A stretch of 60,000 bases of DNA from Bolinopsis microptera (taxonomy: Eukaryota; Ctenophora; Tentaculata; Lobata; Bolinopsidae): assembly GCF_026151205.1 (NCBI RefSeq), contig NC_087083.1, positions 14,012,944 through 14,072,943 on the forward strand, in the 5' to 3' direction. Position 1 is the stretch's first letter; each line of letters begins with the position of its first letter. The position numbers and the translations under genes are program-made. Positions 18,905 to 36,800 of the stretch are shown in pieces. Under the pieces are notes generated by a model, which saw only the letters and a list, made by a program, of their open reading frames with translations, was not told the origin of the DNA and did not search any database.

Positions 18905-21470
18905 TATCCCTGCCCTCAAATCGAAAAGACCCTACATTTTAGTATACTTTAATATACCCAGAATTAGTCGAGCTATATTCTTCGTTTAGATTTGCAAGAT
19001 CCGGCAATACAAGCCTTTTTTAGTCCCCAGAACTCATACACGAATTAACATATATTTTGGACAAAAAATGGCCGTGTTATGAGCCCAAAACCCAGTTACT
19101 CTACCCTACCTAGTATAGTGCTAGAAAACAAGATTCACACTTTAAAATATTCAATAAAAACATTTTGTATCACTAATATGTTTCGAACAACCCCCTTCCA
19201 TAAAGTTGCTTGGAGCATTAGCATATATAATGTTATGATACTCCCCAAGCATTTATTGAAATATTAAGGTGACAATTGGATGTCTTTTCCAAACCATAAT
19301 ATATTGTTTAAATGTAACCAAACAGTATGAACTAATCATAATGTAACCATATACTTTAGGAACGGATGTGACTAGGAAAGTAGATGTTGGCACACTTGTT
19401 CTTCCAGATAACACTAGTTACACTGTATGTAGTTAATGGTTCCTGGCAACCTAGTAAACCTACACCAGGATACCCCGATTCAGACTATCTGGCCCACACA
19501 GCTTTACAGAGAGTTCCGGTCGAACACCTGGGTGAAGATGTTCAGTTGAGGTGTACTAAAATAATTGAGATGTCACAATCTGACTATATTGAGACTTCCC
19601 GTCAATGTAGCCCATCCTGGCAGGACAGCTGTTTCCACATGTGGTTGAAAGATGGTGAAAAGATTGATACAGAAAATTGGAAATATGATACAAAGTCTAT
19701 CATCACGTACGACTACTGTGAAAACTTTGAATGGACAACAGATTTAATAAAAGGATTCGGCCCCATCGTTGACATAAACTCAGGCAAAAAAAATTACTAT
19801 GCTAGCAGAGAAATGGCTTGTTATGCATCATCCCTAACCATCAAAAGTGTGGTAGCAGCTGACTTTGGGAAATACACATGTAACTTTTCACATCATACAG
19901 TAGACGAGGATGACTACTACAACAATGGAGGCAGTTCACTGCAAAACATAACCCTTTACAATGTAAACGACACAAGCATCCAACAGAACACAAAAGTAGA
20001 GTACTTTGAGAAGTTTTACACGAAAGGGCTGAAAGATAAGATGTTGTTGCAGTGTGTTGCTACCGGTGGGGAGCTACAGTGGTATGTTAATCCCTTTGAA
20101 AACGACACGTGTTCTGGTACTTACTGTGAGAGTGGTTCTGGTGTGCCCTTGGCGGAGTTGAACTCTCAAGATTTTTGGCGATGTTTCAACTATTCGGAGA
20201 ATCGGCACTCTCCACATAAGGGAATCACAGAGTCCTTTGTATATGTTGACCATATATGTGCATTGGATTATGGTCGAATATCGTGCATTGTTGGTGGCAC
20301 CGGACTTGGAAAAGTGAAAGGAAATGTAGCTTACATACGCGAGAAGTCCGATTATTATTTTGATGATTATTATCGGTATAGCTGGGAACGTGAAACATTT
20401 ATGGCAATTGCTGGTTTTACAGTTGTCCCAGTGGTTGTTGCTCTACTTATCGCATCTCTCATATTTGCCGCGGTAAGAGCCAAGTTATGTGAGTGTTGCA
20501 GCCGTAACTCTGTTAACCCAAGAATGGTACAGTTTCAGCCACAAGTTCCTTACCCTGCTCAACCAAACCATGTTTACCCAGCACAACCGGTTCAAGCTCA
20601 GGTGCCTTACCCAGCACAACTGGTTCAAGCTCAGGTACCTTACCCAGCACAACAAGTTCAACTCTAGGTTCCTTACTCTGTTAGTTTATGATGGACACGG
20701 TTGTGTATTTGATGGTTTTAAAGCCCTGTTTACCTGCGACTCACAGTTTATGTATAACAGGCTACAAAGTGGGCCAAAATTAACGCAATGTTAACAAGTA
20801 TCATTAGGAACGCTCTGTATCGTACTCAATGGTTTCTACTCTCGTGTCCAGTACTCTGATTTCAAAAGCTAATTATTTGCCCACATTAAGTGAACCAAGA
20901 TAATAAGCTGTTACTTTATTATCTTATTGAATATATCAGATAGAGTAGTTTCTACTTAGTTTAAATCTTCTTATTATTGTAAATATTGTTTTGTTGATAA
21001 TCTTCAGCTAGTTTAGAAATTATGGAATTGAATTTGTTCTGCTACGACTCCAGATTTTCTACTGTTATGATGGGGGATGCTCGAGAAAAATTATGGTATT
21101 ATATACATGTTACAGTTCTGAGGTTATTTCAAATTCAGCTGTTTTTTTAGTTTGCTGTTTAAGTTTTAAAGTCAATGATTTTATATTCAAATTTGTTCAT
21201 ATTTTCAGTGGTATTGTATTTGCATTATATTGATAAAATAGAAGTTCTCATTTTCATTCTTGCTGATAAATTTGCGTTTTACTGTTAATTAATATTATGA
21301 TCAAAATCCTTGTAATTGTCCAAGTGCAGTTACTATAGTTAACTACAATTAAATAAATTTATTGACGTGGATCCCTTGTGATGATCATCAATTAACATAC
21401 CCATATAATGGAGCATGCTTAATCATAGCATTTATAATTAACTTAGTAATATTTTAAACCAGCATCAACC
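18905..21470 (+). repeat. segmental duplication, copy 1
   Basis: The block runs from ccctgccctcaaatcgaaaa to about taatattttaaaccagcat. It matches 22560-26212 in direct orientation, covering roughly 470 bases upstream of the Ig gene, the gene itself and about 800 bases of 3' flank. Identity is high with scattered indels. An AATAAA at 21352 may be this gene's polyadenylation signal. Confidence 0.85.
19384..20667 (+). CDS. Ig-domain single-pass membrane protein, copy 1
   Basis: 427 residues in one exon. The N-terminus (MLAHLFFQITLVTLYVV) is a signal peptide, probably cut near NGS-W. Ig-like domain 1 runs from C57 through W87 to C166, with the classical D-x-G-x-Y-x-C (DFGKYTC). Domain 2 runs from C224 and W233 to C301 (DYGRISC). 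A membrane segment at about 345-364 is followed by a cysteine cluster (CECC, possible palmitoylation). The tail is Pro-rich, with 11-residue repeats around VPYPAQPVQAQ. Several N-x-S/T sites occur outside. It would be a cell-surface recognition or adhesion protein. No named family is recognised, and an immune-receptor role is inference. A possible acceptor (actttag) just upstream suggests a 5'UTR intron. Confidence 0.8.
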   Translation: MLAHLFFQITLVTLYVVNGSWQPSKPTPGYPDSDYLAHTALQRVPVEHLGEDVQLRCTKIIEMSQSDYIETSRQCSPSWQDSCFHMWLKDGEKIDTENWKYDTKSIITYDYCENFEWTTDLIKGFGPIVDINSGKKNYYASREMACYASSLTIKSVVAADFGKYTCNFSHHTVDEDDYYNNGGSSLQNITLYNVNDTSIQQNTKVEYFEKFYTKGLKDKMLLQCVATGGELQWYVNPFENDTCSGTYCESGSGVPLAELNSQDFWRCFNYSENRHSPHKGITESFVYVDHICALDYGRISCIVGGTGLGKVKGNVAYIREKSDYYFDDYYRYSWERETFMAIAGFTVVPVVVALLIASLIFAAVRAKLCECCSRNSVNPRMVQFQPQVPYPAQPNHVYPAQPVQAQVPYPAQLVQAQVPYPAQQVQL

Positions 21471-21484
21471 TTTCCATATCCCAG

Positions 21485-22557
21485 TTCTTACTTGTACTTG
21501 ATTAGGTCTCCTCAATCATTCGAGTGGCCTGCACCAATGAACTCCCGTTTGTGACGTATCATCTCCCTCCAAAGTTTGCGGTCACTAGCCATCTCGCTCG
21601 CTCCTTCTAGGTCTATGTCAGTGTTTCCTGTAAACGATGCAGCATCTTCCAGCAAACATTTCCTCCAGTTCTTTCTTGGACGGCCCCTAGATCTTCTCCC
21701 ATGGGCAGGGGTCCAGTTAAGCAGGTACTTAGGAAGCCTTGTGTCTGGCATTCTGGTGACATGGCCAAACCAACGCAGGCGGTTTGCTCCTATGTACGTC
21801 TCTACTGGATTTATCTTTGCACGCTCAAGCACTTCAGTGTTTCTAACCCGATCGAGCCATCTTATCCTAAGTATTCTCCTCAAGCAACGCTGATGGAACA
21901 CCTCAAAGCGATGTAGCTGCTTTTTGGTTGTGTTCCAAACCTCACTACCATATAACAATATTGTCAAAACCGCTGCCTTATAAATCCTGATCTTTGTATA
22001 AGACTGTATGTTGCGGTTTTTCCATATATTACTCAGTTGATTGAAGGCTCCGGAAGCTTTCTGAATCCTAGCTGACAGCTCACGGTCGATAGTACCGTCG
22101 CTGGAAATAATTGTACCTAAGTACGTAAAGTCACTAACTTGCTGCACTGGCGTGTCTTCAACAGTGATGTTCACTGTGGCTTCTTTCGTGTATGGCCGTT
22201 GAGAGGTTGCTTTACCAATGACCATAGCCTCAGTCTTTTTACCATTGATTCTAAGACCTCCCTGGGCACCATACATACACAAAAGGTCAGTAGTTTCTTG
22301 AAGACCTTCCTCGCTGTTATCCAGTACAGCCATGTCATCTGCATAATCTGTATCTAACACAGTGATATCATCAACAAGCGGACTGATAGATCTTTGAAGA
22401 ACCGCTCCGTGGGACACCACTTTGTTGCTTTCTGTTCTCTCAGCAGCCACATTGAGGCAGACATTAAAAAGTGGGGGACCCTGAATGTCTCCTTGGCCAC
22501 TGCCTGAACTTACTTCAAACCATTCTGATAGTTCACCATATCCCAGTACATTAAAGT
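21485..22557 (-). pseudogene. 5'-truncated non-LTR reverse transcriptase
   Basis: A 353-residue open frame (stop at 21512) starts inside the catalytic palm. It has SGQGDIQGPPLFN, then YADDMAVL (the catalytic Asp pair), a thumb region FTYLGTIISSDGTID, and a C-terminal RLRWFGHVTRMPD plus RSRGRPRKNW stretch. This layout is common in the non-LTR fragments often annotated as mobile-element polymerases. The endonuclease and fingers are missing, so it cannot be autonomous. It sits precisely between the two segmental duplication copies. Confidence 0.8.
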
Positions 22558-23040
22558 ATTTCCCTGCCCTCAAATCGAAAAAAAACCCTACATTTCAATA
22601 TACATACTTTTATATAATACACATAATTTAAGAATTAGTCGAGCTATATTCTTCGTTTAGATTTCCAAGGTCAGCCTTTTTTTAGTCCCCTGAACTCATA
22701 CACGAATTTACATCCAGTTTTGAGAAAAAATGGCCGTGTTATGAGCCAAAAACCCAGTTACTCTCCCCTACCTAGTATAGAAAACAAGATTCACACTTTA
22801 AAATATTCAATAAAAACATTTTGTATCACTAATATGTTTTAAACAACCCCCTTCCATAAAGTTGCTTGGAGCATTAGAATATATATAATGTTATGATACT
22901 CCCCAAGCATGTATTGAAATATTAAGGTGACAATTGGATGTCCTTTCCAAACCATAATATATTGTTTAAATGTAACCAAACAGTATGAACTAATCATAAT
23001 GTAACCTATATTTTAGGAACGGATGTGACTAGGAAAGTAG

Positions 23041-24348
23041 ATGTTGGCACACTTGTTCTTCCAGATAATACTAGTTACACTGTATGTAGTTAATGGTTCC
23101 TGGCAACCTAGTACCTACCCCGATTCAGACGATCTGGCCCACACAGCTTTACAGAGAGTTCCGGTCGAACACCCGGGTGAAGATGTTCAGTTGAGATGTA
23201 CAAAAATATTTGAGAGGTCAGAATCTGACATGGAAATGATTTCCCGTCAATGTAACCCATTCTGGAGTGACGGCTGTTTCCACATGTGGTTGAAAGATGG
23301 TGAAAAGATTGATACAAGAAATTGGAAATATGATACAAAGTCTATCATCACGTACGACTACTGTGAAAACTTTGAATGGACAACAGATTTAATAAAAGGA
23401 TTCGGCCCCATAGTTGACATGAACTCAGGCGACAAAAATTACTATGCTAGCAGAGAAATGGCTTGTTATGCATCATCCCTAACAATCAAAAGTGTGGTAG
23501 CAGCTGATTTTGGGAAATACACATGTAACTTTTCACATCACACAGTAGCCGAGGACGGCTACTACAACAATGGAGGCAGTTCACTGCAATACATAACCCT
23601 TTACAATGTAAACGACACAAGCATCAAACAGGACACAAAAATAGAGTACTTTCAGAAGTTTTACACGAAAGGGCTGAAAGATAAGATGTTGTTGCAGTGT
23701 GTTGCTACCGGTGGGGAGCTACAGTGGTCTACTGGTATTTACCCTGAGAGTGGTTCTGGTGTGCCCTTGGCGGAGTTGAATTCTCAAGATTTTTGGCGAT
23801 GTTTCAACTATTCGGAGAATCGGCACTCTCCACACAAGGGAATCACAGAGTCCTTTGTATATGTTGACCGTATATGTGCTTTGGATTCTGGTCGAACAAT
23901 ATCGTGCATTGTTGGTGGCAACGGACTTGGACAGGTGAAAGGAAATGTAGCTTACATACGCAAAAAGTCCGGTTATGATGATTTTTATTATGAATATCCC
24001 TACTGGGTACGTGAATCATCTATGGCACATGCTGGTGTTACAGTTGTCCCAGTGGTTGTTGCTCTACTGATCGCATCTCTCATATTTGCTGCGGTAAGAG
24101 CCAAGTTATGTGAGTGTTGCAGCCGTAGCTCTGTTAACCCAAGAATGGTACAGTTTCAGCCACAAGTTCCTTACCCTGCTCAACCAAACCAACCAGCACA
24201 ACCGGTTCAACCTCAGGTACCTTACCCAGCACAACCGGTTCAAGCTCAGGTACCTTACCCAGCACAACCGGTTCAAGCTCAGGTACCTTACCCAGCACAA
24301 CCGGTTCAAGCTCAGGTACCTTACCCAGCACAACCGGTTCAACTCTAG
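23041..24348 (+). CDS. Ig-domain single-pass membrane protein, copy 2
   Basis: 435 residues, single exon, paralogue of the gene at 19384. The signal peptide, both Ig-like domains, the membrane segment and the CECC motif are all retained. Differences cluster in three places. The linker after the signal peptide lacks a few residues. A short loop in domain 2 is shorter (the first copy has an extra Cys-containing NDTCSGTYC segment). The cytoplasmic tail is expanded to about five VPYPAQPVQAQ-type repeats, encoded by 33-base units. Both copies being open despite many substitutions suggests both are functional. Confidence 0.8.
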   Translation: MLAHLFFQIILVTLYVVNGSWQPSTYPDSDDLAHTALQRVPVEHPGEDVQLRCTKIFERSESDMEMISRQCNPFWSDGCFHMWLKDGEKIDTRNWKYDTKSIITYDYCENFEWTTDLIKGFGPIVDMNSGDKNYYASREMACYASSLTIKSVVAADFGKYTCNFSHHTVAEDGYYNNGGSSLQYITLYNVNDTSIKQDTKIEYFQKFYTKGLKDKMLLQCVATGGELQWSTGIYPESGSGVPLAELNSQDFWRCFNYSENRHSPHKGITESFVYVDRICALDSGRTISCIVGGNGLGQVKGNVAYIRKKSGYDDFYYEYPYWVRESSMAHAGVTVVPVVVALLIASLIFAAVRAKLCECCSRSSVNPRMVQFQPQVPYPAQPNQPAQPVQPQVPYPAQPVQAQVPYPAQPVQAQVPYPAQPVQAQVPYPAQPVQL

Positions 24349-24588
24349 GCTACTTACTCTGTTAATTTATAATGGACACAGTTGTGTCTTTGATGGTTTT
24401 AAAGCCCTGTTTACCAGGCGACTCACAGTTTATGTATAACAGGCTACAAAGTGGGCCAAAATTAACGCAATATTAACTTATCATTACGAACGCTCTGTAC
24501 CGTACTCAATGGTTTCTACTCTCGTGTCCAGTACTCTGATATTAAAAGCTAATTATTGCACACATTAAGTGTACCAAGATAATAAGCT

Positions 24589-25556
24589 TGCAGCCTTGTA
24601 TGGGGTTTTGCTGCCAAGTCTCATATTGAATCACTTTTTGTAAAACAGAAAATGGGCCTTCGAGCAGTATTACCTGGTTTCGTCAATTACTGGTACAAGG
24701 ACGGTATCCCCCCAGCAAGTACCAAGTCTTGCTTTTATTCACATAAAATATTGACAGTACACAGTATCATTGTAAAGAACGCACTCATTTTAATGCATAC
24801 ACTGAAAAACTTTCCTAATCTAGTACCATTGTCTCTCAAGAAAACAATTAACAATTCCCAAAAGCGCACTATTATTTAATACTAACCCGGATTCTATTCT
24901 CACTACACAATGGTCAGAAAAGTATGGTCAACACCCTTACAACAACTCAGTATTTTTTAAAGGTCCATTATTAGCAATAACCGATATAATGTTGCAGCAA
25001 CTTCCCCGCCTAGTCTATTTAACCTGAACATTTACAAAACTTGTATAAAAACTATGCTCATCGATCAGCAAAATGAAAACATCGAAGACAAATGGCCTAA
25101 TTTCATGTTATTTTGTATAACAGGACTAAGAAAATCAAAGCGTAACATAAACCAAAATGCCGATAATAACCTTGTCTCTACATCTTAGATTATATGCACA
25201 CACTTATGCATCACTCAATAAACATCGCATATCTCATCAATTACACTGCCAACATAGGACATTCTTTTTTTATCGCCGCGTATTTCAAATCAAGTTACAA
25301 ATTCTACAAATTTTGAAGTGCTCAGTCTTGTTTTACTTTTCTTATCTTTACCTATTAATCATTGGAAAATAAAACTTTAAGTTATAAACCTTTATTGCAT
25401 ACTTTACCAGTAGAGTCTAAATTGAATAGTTTGAGATTTCCTTTACATTTTATATTTATGCATGTGCCCCACGGGGATGAATTTCTTATTACCATTGATA
25501 TTATATATATTTTTTGAGTAAACATTGGCTGGTACCACGGGCCAGTCCCCAACAAA
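24589..25556. mobile_element. 968-bp insertion in duplication copy 2, possibly a solo LTR
   Basis: Comparison with copy 1 shows a clean insertion flanked by a 5-base duplication, AAGCT (24584-24588 and 25557-25561). The body begins TGCAGCC and ends CCCCAACAA. It has an AATAAA near 25367 and no long ORF. Size and 5-base target duplication fit a solo LTR, but the end is not the usual CA and no second LTR is present, so this is tentative. Confidence 0.5.
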
Positions 25557-26375
25557 AAGCTGTTACTTTATTATCTTATTGAATATATCAGATAGAGTAG
25601 TTTCTACTTAGTTTAAATCTTCTTATTATTGTATTTATATTGTTTTGTTGATAATCTTCAGCTAGTTTAGGAATTATGGAATTGAATTTGTTCTGCTACG
25701 ACTTCAGATTTTCTACTTTATGATGGGGGATGCTCGATAAAAATTATGGTATATATACATGTTACAGTTCTGAGGTTATTTTAAATTCAGCTGTTTTTTT
25801 AGTTTGCTGTTTAAGTTTTAAAGTCAATGATTTTATATTCAAATTTGTTCATTTTTTCAGTGGTATTGTACACATTATATTGATAAAATAGAAGTTCTCA
25901 TTTTCATTCTTGCTGATAAATTTGCGTTTTACTGTTAATTAATATTATGATAAAAATCCTTGTAATTGTCAAAGTGCAGTAACAATAGTTAACTACAATT
26001 AAACAAATTTATTGACGTGGATCCCTTGTGATGGCCGTAAAAAGCCGTAAAAAGCCTAGTCTAGTCGATTCACAGGCAGGTTGTCTCGAGATACGTCGTT
26101 TTCGTTTCTTCATGATGATTAATTAACATACCCAAATAATGGAGAATGCTTAATCATAGCATTTATAATTAACTTAGTAATATTTTAAACTAGCATTTAC
26201 CTCTCCATAACCTATTTAAAAGTTTAAATATTATGTGGAAATAGAGAAGAGAAACATAACTCAACATTTTAACAAAATTGTTTATATTTTGTTGTTTTTA
26301 TTTGTTTATTACTCTACATACGGAAATAGAAAAGATAAATGCTAACATTCCTCTAACATTCCTGTACATTGTAGG

Positions 26376-31853
<5,478 letters not shown>

Positions 31854-32648
31854 ACGTGACATCATCATCATGTCACGTGATTTCATCATCATGTCACGTG
31901 AACCAATTAAACTCAATGGAACGCAGTTGAGAGTATTGTGATAGAAGTGGTGTCGTTTCAAGGGTGTGAATTATCAGAAAGTTAACGAAGGTAAAGCAAA
32001 AAAAGAAATAGACTCAAAGTTGATTACTTTATCGGACCTTATTTGGGCGGCGTTGCGCAGACAGACACAATTTTGGGCGGACATTGTGGACAATTATGGG
32101 GACAATTATTTCTCTGCTCGTACAAGACAGTCGGACTCCAATTAAAGTGAACATTACGTGGACGCTGACCTACTAAATAATGTCCGAAAAGATAAATTAG
32201 TTGATATTTGTTGTACAATTTCGGGGTTTGAGATTTATTGTTGGTAATTTTTGCATTTCATACTAACAAAATATTTGATAAGTTAAATGAAATTTCAATG
32301 GTAGATAATGACGAACAATTAGTTTTTACGTTCTCCAAACCTTCATTGTGTAGCTTTAGATACGGTAACCACAAAGTTTGTAATTGTAGTTTTGCTTGCA
32401 CGGATTTTTACATTGATAGAGCCATTTCTGTGAATTGTAACACATTTATATACGTTAAAGTTAAACAAAAGAAATGATATTTAGAATTACATTTTAAAAC
32501 TTTGGTTATTTGTATGCATTGAGAATTGAACGTTGAAGAGATGTCTAGATTATTGTGCAAGACTGTTATTAAAAACGAGCATTTTCATTTGTCGCAAAAC
32601 GGAATTATTAGCAATTTTGAATCAGCATCATCAATTTCATTAATCATA

Positions 32649-32842
32649 TCCATCCATCCATCCATCCATCCATCCATCCATCCATCCATCCATCCATCCA
32701 TCCATCCATCCATCCATCCATCCATCCATCCATCCATCCATCCATCCATCCATCCATCCATCCATCCATCCATCCATCCATCCATCCATCCATCCATCCA
32801 TCCATCCATCCATCCATCCATCCATCCATCCATCCATCCATC
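32649..32842. repeat. (CATC)n microsatellite
   Basis: About 48 perfect copies. The flanking sequence ttgtcgcaaaacggaattat and what follows (32587-32648) recurs almost exactly at 32847-32907, after the array. Confidence 0.97.
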
Positions 32843-32907
32843 ACTTGTCGCAAAACAGAATTATTAGCAATTTTGAATCAGCATCATCAATTTCATTAAT
32901 CATATCC

Positions 32908-33570
32908 CTCCATCCATCCATCCATCCATCCATCCATCCATCCATCCATCCATCCATCCATCCCTCCCTCCCTCCCTCCCTCCCTCCCTCCCTCCCTCCC
33001 TCCCTCCCTCCCTCCCTCTCTCCCTCTCTCCCTCCCTCCCTCCCTCCCTCCCTCCCTCCCTCCCTCCCTCCCTCCCTCCCTCCCTCCCTCCCCCTCCCTC
33101 CCTCCCTCCCTCCCTCCCTCCCTCCCTCCCTCCCTCCCTCCCTCCCTCCCTCCCTCCCTCCCTCCCTCCCTCCCTCCCTCCCTCCCTCCCTCCCTCCCTC
33201 CCTCCCTCCCTCCCTCCCTCTCTCCCTCCCTCCCTCCCTCCCTCCCTCCCTCCCTCCCTCCCTCCCTCCCTCCCTCCCTCCCTCCCTCCCTCCCTCCCTC
33301 CCTCCCTCCCTCCCTCCCTCCCTCCCTCCCTCCCTCCCTCCCTCCCTCCTTCCTACCCTCCCTCCCTCCTTCCTACCCTCCCTCCCTCCCTCCCTCCCTC
33401 CCTCCCTCCCTCCCTCCCTCCCTCCCTCCCTCCCTCCCTCCCTCCCTCCCTCCCTCCCACCCTGCCTCCCTCCCTCACTCCCTCCTTCCAGCTCCCTCCC
33501 CCCCTTCCTCTCTCCCTCCCTCCCTCCCTTCCTCTCTCCCTCCCTTCTTCCCTCTTTCCTTTCTCCCCGA
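32908..33570. repeat. (CATC)n to (CCTC)n compound microsatellite
   Basis: Begins with about 13 CATC units and switches to CCTC near 32960. It continues for about 500 bases with occasional ctct, cccc or ttcctac interruptions, decaying toward 33570. One strand is entirely pyrimidine over long stretches. Open frames across it in all phases are artefacts. Confidence 0.97.
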
Positions 33571-33826
33571 AAGTATCTCAGTATCATTACCAGCTATTAG
33601 TATAATCTCACACATTGTTAGAAAATAGCGAAATTAATAACTCAATATGTAATAACAGCACGAAAAGATGTCGCTGATAGGCAATAGCCACGTCTCGCGA
33701 CTAACACCTCCCTCGCTCCCTCTCTAACTCGCTTGGATTAGTAAGTTGCAATACACTGAGTATCAATCAGTACGTTGCTTTTCGTTTCTTGTATCTTAGC
33801 TTTGTATTCTAATTTAACACCACTAA

Positions 33827-36800
33827 ATGATGTTGCGTCTGGCTTGTCTAGCTTTTTTTGTCCTTTTTCTAGCTATTGTGACAGCAGGTTGGTTTTGTGT
33901 ATAACACGTTGAACGATTTTAAAAGGCTAAATGTCAGAAAATTAAAAAAAATGTGACCTAAAAGTTTTGCAATTTACGATTTCCATTCAACGATGTGATC
34001 CTATGCTAAGGACCCGGACTGTAGCCTTTTTAGATCAGATCTCTTTAGCTTTCATGGGTCTCGAGATCAGAGAACCCAAAACTCTAAATCAAATTTCCAA
34101 CCAATACAATTTTTGAAATTTCCGACTGATATTCGACCATCGCCTTCCAAATCGAACCGGATTCAGCCGGCTGTATCCGGCTAGTCGGGTATTACTGTAT
34201 TAGTGATTAGGTCGGCTCCTAACTAAGACTTTACTTATTACTTTGTAATTATCACTATTCATTTCATACTAATCATAATATGATATTGCAGAAGTTGAAG
34301 AAGTTGAGGATACATATAGCCAAGAATTAAATGAACTTGCCGAAAGGGAGTTAGCTGAAATTGTAAAACGACAAGGTAATTATCACATAACTTCCACATT
34401 GGTGAATAAATTTGGCGTAACATAAATTGTACTTTCAATGCAATATGAATATAATAGTAGTGACATTTCCATATTATAACAATGCAATATTCTTATTGCA
34501 TTGTGCAAATAAATGTAAACTGACAGGATGGAATAGAAAGCATAGAAAAAGTAAGAAAGACAAAGGCAGCAAGGTAATAAAATTAAATAACATAACTATG
34601 TACTAGTTTGTAGTTGGTTTGATGAATGAAAGTATTTAATCTAGATATCTTTATTCGTTATACAATAACAAACTAACATCTCGCAGTTGCATCTTAAAGA
34701 TATACATAAGGGGCAAGTTTCCATAAACGATATTTTATGATCGGCGCCGATAATCGCTTATTGAGCGCTTTCTCGGCGCTTTTTTTAAAAAAAACCGTTT
34801 ATAATCGATTTTTTTACGATTATAAACGGTTCAAAAAAAATCGCTTATAATCGACTATAATTGATGTCATAATTCAAAAAAGCGCTTTTTTGAATTTAAA
34901 AGCGCTTATAAGCGCTTTTAAGCGCTTACTAGCGTCGCTGAGCGATTTGAAAGCGGTTTTTCAGTAGGATTGGCGCCAAAAACGGGTGGATAAGCGGTTG
35001 GCCGGATAAGCGATTCGTAGGCGCTTTTTTGAACCATTTATAAGCGATTATAAGCGCTTATAAGTGGGGTGCAATTTAGCTGTTTGTAAAGCGCAAATAA
35101 AGCGCTTATAAGCGCTTTTAAAATTGAGTCAGGAAAACGCTATATTACATCTTATAACCGCTTATAATCGATTATAATCGCTTTTTTAGAAATCGCTTAT
35201 AACGGCTAATTCATCGCTATTTTACCGCTTTTACCACTTTTCCTATCATCCATGGCCAGGTGAGCAGGAATTAAAAAGCGCTTATAAGCGCTTTTTCGAT
35301 GCTGCCCCTAACCTGGTCGGAACGGGGTAGTGCCCGGAATTTAAAAGCGCTTATAATCGCTTTTTCAATGCTGCCCCTAACCTGGTCGGAACGGGGGAGG
35401 GCCCGGAATTTAAAAACCCTTATAAGCGCTTTTCGATGCTGCCCCTAACCTGGTCGGAACGGGGGAGTGCCCGGAATTAAAAAGCGCTTATAAGCGATTT
35501 CTCAATTCCCCTTAACCTGGTCGGAACTGGAGAGTGCCTGGAATTAATAAGCGCTTATAAGCAATTTCTCAATTCCCCTTAACCTGGTCGGAACTGGAAA
35601 TCAGGGTGCCCGCTTATATGTTATAAGTGCTTTTCTGTGCAACCTGGGGTGCACCGGCAGAGTCAGGATTTAAAAGCGCTTATAGGCGCTTATGATTGCT
35701 TTTCTACCGCTTTCCTATCGCCCATGGCCTGGTTGGCAGGAATTAGAAAGCGCTTATAAGCGCTTTTTCAATGCTGCCACTAACCTGGTCGGAACGGGGT
35801 AGTGCCCGGAATTAAAAAGCGCTTATAAGCACTTTTTCAATGCTGCCCCTAACCTGGTCGGAACGGGGGAGTGCCCGGAATTAAAAAGCGCTTATAAGCG
35901 ATTTCTCAATTCCCCTCAACCTGGTCGGAACTGGAGAGTGCCCATTCGTATGTGCTTTTCTGAGCAACCTGGGGTGCACCGGCAGAGTCAGGATTTAAAA
36001 GCGCTTATAGGCGCTTATGATCGCTTATCTACCGCTTTTCCCATCACCCATGGGCTGGTTGGCAGGAATTAGAAAGCGCTTATAAGCGCTTATTCAATGC
36101 TGCACCTAACCTGGTCGGAACGGGGGAGTACCCGAAATTAGAAAGCGCTTATAAGGGAGAGCGCCAGGAATTAGAAAGCGCTTATAAGCTTAACGGGCGA
36201 TACTCGTAAAATATTTGTTTCAAATATTACGTTGAGTCCAACTCGGCGTGCGTCCTGGTAAGTTATAAACTTACAATTATAAGCACAAATCTGAACATCC
36301 GTTCACCTGGAGTGCACGAAATTTAAATGCACTTATAAGCGCTTTTCTCGATGCCCCTAAACCTGTCATGCACAGGCGGGAGTCAGGATTTGAAAAGCGG
36401 TTAAGCGATTACAATCACTTTTTATTACTGGTTTTTACCGCTTTATCTATCATTTATCAACATGGATTTAAACATAGTTGTTTGACTGGCGATCTAGAAG
36501 CCAAGCAAGAAGGCTAAGTGCACGGCGCGGCAAAGTTCTCCGACAATAATTGTCAGAAATTGTAAAGCGCTTGCAAGCGTTTATTTATATGTTGTTAATG
36601 GTGACGGTTGTCCTGGTGGCGGTCGATGCCCGCTGCGTCATCAGTCATACACACTTCACATCCAGAACTTGCAAAAGAAAAGTATAGTATATGAAATTAA
36701 ATTATTGCGCTGGGCCACGCTCAGTCTGTCAACGAGTATGACAGGCCTGTTCATGTTATTCCAAAGAATCTCTAGTCGGGCTGAGCGAATCACGACGTCT

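Larger units (their letters stand above)
22560..26212 (+). repeat. segmental duplication, copy 2
   Basis: Direct partner of 18905-21470. Two extra pieces distinguish it: a 968-base insertion at 24589-25556 and about 80 bases near 26034-26112 (ggccgtaaaaagccgtaaaa onward). Either the second piece is an insertion or copy 1 lost it. Confidence 0.85.
31854..33826. other. intergenic, mostly simple repeats
   Basis: It opens with two atcatgtcacgtga units just after the PHAF1 stop. The 32160-32630 part is AT-rich; its open frame at 32238-32477 has no recognised domain. From 32640 to about 33570 it is almost wholly tetranucleotide repeat. 33580-33826 precedes a signal-peptide exon and may hold its promoter, though no clear TATA was found. 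Confidence 0.6.

Noticed and set aside
24106-24342. Minus-strand ORF with repeated CWVRYLSLNRL
   Set aside because: Antisense of the Pro-rich repeats of the second Ig gene.
24589-25556. Confident call as a solo LTR
   Set aside because: The right end lacks CA and no related LTR is in the window, so kept only as a possibility.
32526-33600. Long ORFs on both strands of Ser-His-Pro, Asp-Gly-Trp-Met or Gly-Arg-Glu repeats
   Set aside because: They are translations of CATC and CCTC microsatellites; period 4 keeps every frame open.
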